Origin: Salinibacterium sp. SWN248 | Lineage (GTDB): Bacteria; Actinomycetota; Actinomycetes; Actinomycetales; Microbacteriaceae | Assembly (NCBI RefSeq): GCF_015864575.1 | Contig: NZ_JADYWW010000001.1 | Coordinates: forward strand, 1,635,719 to 1,699,718 | DNA: 64,000 nt | Reading direction: 5' to 3' | In this document: piece by piece, positions 63,191 to 64,000 of the stretch | Position numbering within the stretch: the stretch's first letter is position 1 | Layout of the letters: each line of letters opens with the position of its first letter | The notes under the pieces: model-generated | What the model saw: the letters and a program-made list of their open reading frames with translations, nothing else | Told to the model about the DNA's origin: nothing | Databases searched by the model: none | Made by a program: the position numbers and the translations under genes

Positions 63191-64000
63191 CTTTTGAACC
63201 TGCAGTGCTCGTCCTTGAAGATGGCACACGCTATCTCGGTCAGGCCTACGGCGCCCGCGGTCAACGCCTCGGCGAGGTAGTCTTCGCCACCGGCATGACC
63301 GGCTACCAAGAGACGATCACCGACCCCAGCTATGCGGGCCAGATCGTTGTCATGACGGCACCGCACATCGGCAACACCGGTGTGAATGATGAAGACCCTG
63401 AATCCTCACGAATTTGGGTCTCCGGTTTCGTCGTGCGCGATGCGAGCCGCGTGGTGTCGAACTACCGTGCCGATGGATCGCTGGATGACGACCTCGTCAC
63501 CCAGAACATCGTCGGCATCAGCGGCGTCGATACCCGCGCGATCACCCGTCGCTTGCGCGACTCCGGCTCCATGCGCGGAGGAATCTTCTCCGGCGCGGAT
63601 GCTGAACTCAGCGACGCCGAGCAACTTGCCGCGGTCACCGCCGCAGCACAGATGAGCGGCCAAAGCCTGTCGTCTGAAGTGTCGACATCTGAGGCCTACG
63701 TTGTTGCCGCAGTGGGGGAGAGCATCGGCCGCTTGGCTGTTCTTGACCTCGGAGTGAAGACGTCAACGCTCAACTACCTCGCCGAGCGAGGCTTCGACGT
63801 TCATGTGCTGCCCCAGACCGTTACTTTCGACGAGCTGCTGTCGATCGAGCCGGTCGCCGTCTTCTACTCGAACGGACCAGGCGACCCGTCGGCATCCGAC
63901 GCTCACGTTGCACTCCTCACAGAGGTGCTCAAGAAAGGGCTTCCTTTCTTCGGTATCTGTTTCGGCAACCAGCTTCTCGGTCGCGCACTCGGCTACGGCA
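63187..64000 (+). CDS. carA: Carbamoyl-phosphate synthase small subunit, 3' truncated by window
   Basis: The first 271 residues of the glutaminase subunit that supplies ammonia for carbamoyl phosphate. The N-terminal domain is typical ([45 protein letters not shown]). The class I glutaminase domain reaches the nucleophile elbow [16 protein letters not shown] at the window edge (Cys of GICFG). GTG 63187 overlaps the preceding stop by 4 bp. The rest, including His and Glu of the triad, lies outside. Confidence 0.95.
   Translation, partial: MTFEPAVLVLEDGTRYLGQAYGARGQRLGEVVFATGMTGYQETITDPSYAGQIVVMTAPHIGNTGVNDEDPESSRIWVSGFVVRDASRVVSNYRADGSLDDDLVTQNIVGISGVDTRAITRRLRDSGSMRGGIFSGADAELSDAEQLAAVTAAAQMSGQSLSSEVSTSEAYVVAAVGESIGRLAVLDLGVKTSTLNYLAERGFDVHVLPQTVTFDELLSIEPVAVFYSNGPGDPSASDAHVALLTEVLKKGLPFFGICFGNQLLGRALGYG

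Overview
The window looks like a stretch of core chromosome from a high-GC Gram-positive actinobacterium, most likely a member of the Microbacteriaceae. The evidence is the set of Actinobacteria-restricted families (SepH, DUF4193, DUF3093, DUF3710, DUF3159, DUF3000), frequent GTG/TTG starts, and the gene orders dut-DUF3710-DUF3159, rpsD-DUF948-alaS-ruvX-mltG-aroE-aroC-aroK-aroB-aroQ-efp-nusB and pyrR-pyrB-pyrC-membrane protein-carA. Genus and species cannot be fixed from sequence reading alone. I see no rRNA, CRISPR array, prophage, transposase or integrase.

Layout. 1-6000: a topoisomerase IV A-like subunit, a phosphodiesterase-type phosphatase, the septation regulator SepH, and small DUF4193/DUF3093 genes in alternating orientation. 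5797-12700: dut operon, aconitase and DXP synthase. 12800-18050 (minus): a fatty-acid beta-oxidation pair, RNase D and DUF3000. 18089-23818: a membrane-anchored hydrolase, SufE plus a sulfurtransferase, ZapE, a degenerate ammonium-transporter-like protein and an EI24 membrane protein. 23901-24411: four tRNA genes (Val-CAC on minus; Gly-GCC, Cys-GCA and Val-GAC on plus). 24506-27512: a glycosyltransferase with an MshEN-like N-terminus and a multi-spanning membrane partner. 27560-41083: thrS, HIT, pdxST, yebC-ruvCAB, yajC-secDF and rel. 41080-43842 (minus): an AbiEi-like orphan, a DUF349 protein and a membrane-bound cyclophilin. 43995-56929: rarA, rpsD and the alaS/aro/efp/nusB block. 57021-59769: a sulfonate/nitrate-type ABC importer lying between nusB and the pyr genes. 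59848-64000: pyrR-pyrB-pyrC-membrane protein-carA, with carA cut by the window edge.

How the genes work together. aroE, aroC, aroK, aroB and aroQ supply most of the shikimate pathway. pyrR/B/C and carA form the start of the pyrimidine operon, with a PyrR-type RNA site in the leader. yebC-ruvCAB serves Holliday junction processing and yajC-secDF the Sec translocon. pdxS/pdxT make pyridoxal phosphate.

The most informative non-coding signal is a recurrent TANNNT hexamer placed exactly 6-7 nt before the start codon of at least twelve genes, most lacking a good Shine-Dalgarno. This is the layout expected for leaderless transcripts. Other notable signals are an 18-bp palindrome before acnA, a perfect 34-bp palindrome between the ABC binding-protein and permease genes, tail-to-tail stop-codon overlaps, and the Amt-like protein that has lost one of the two channel histidines. 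No gene-free stretch exceeds 300 bases apart from the tRNA cluster region. The longest otherwise is the 252-nt region before rpsD.
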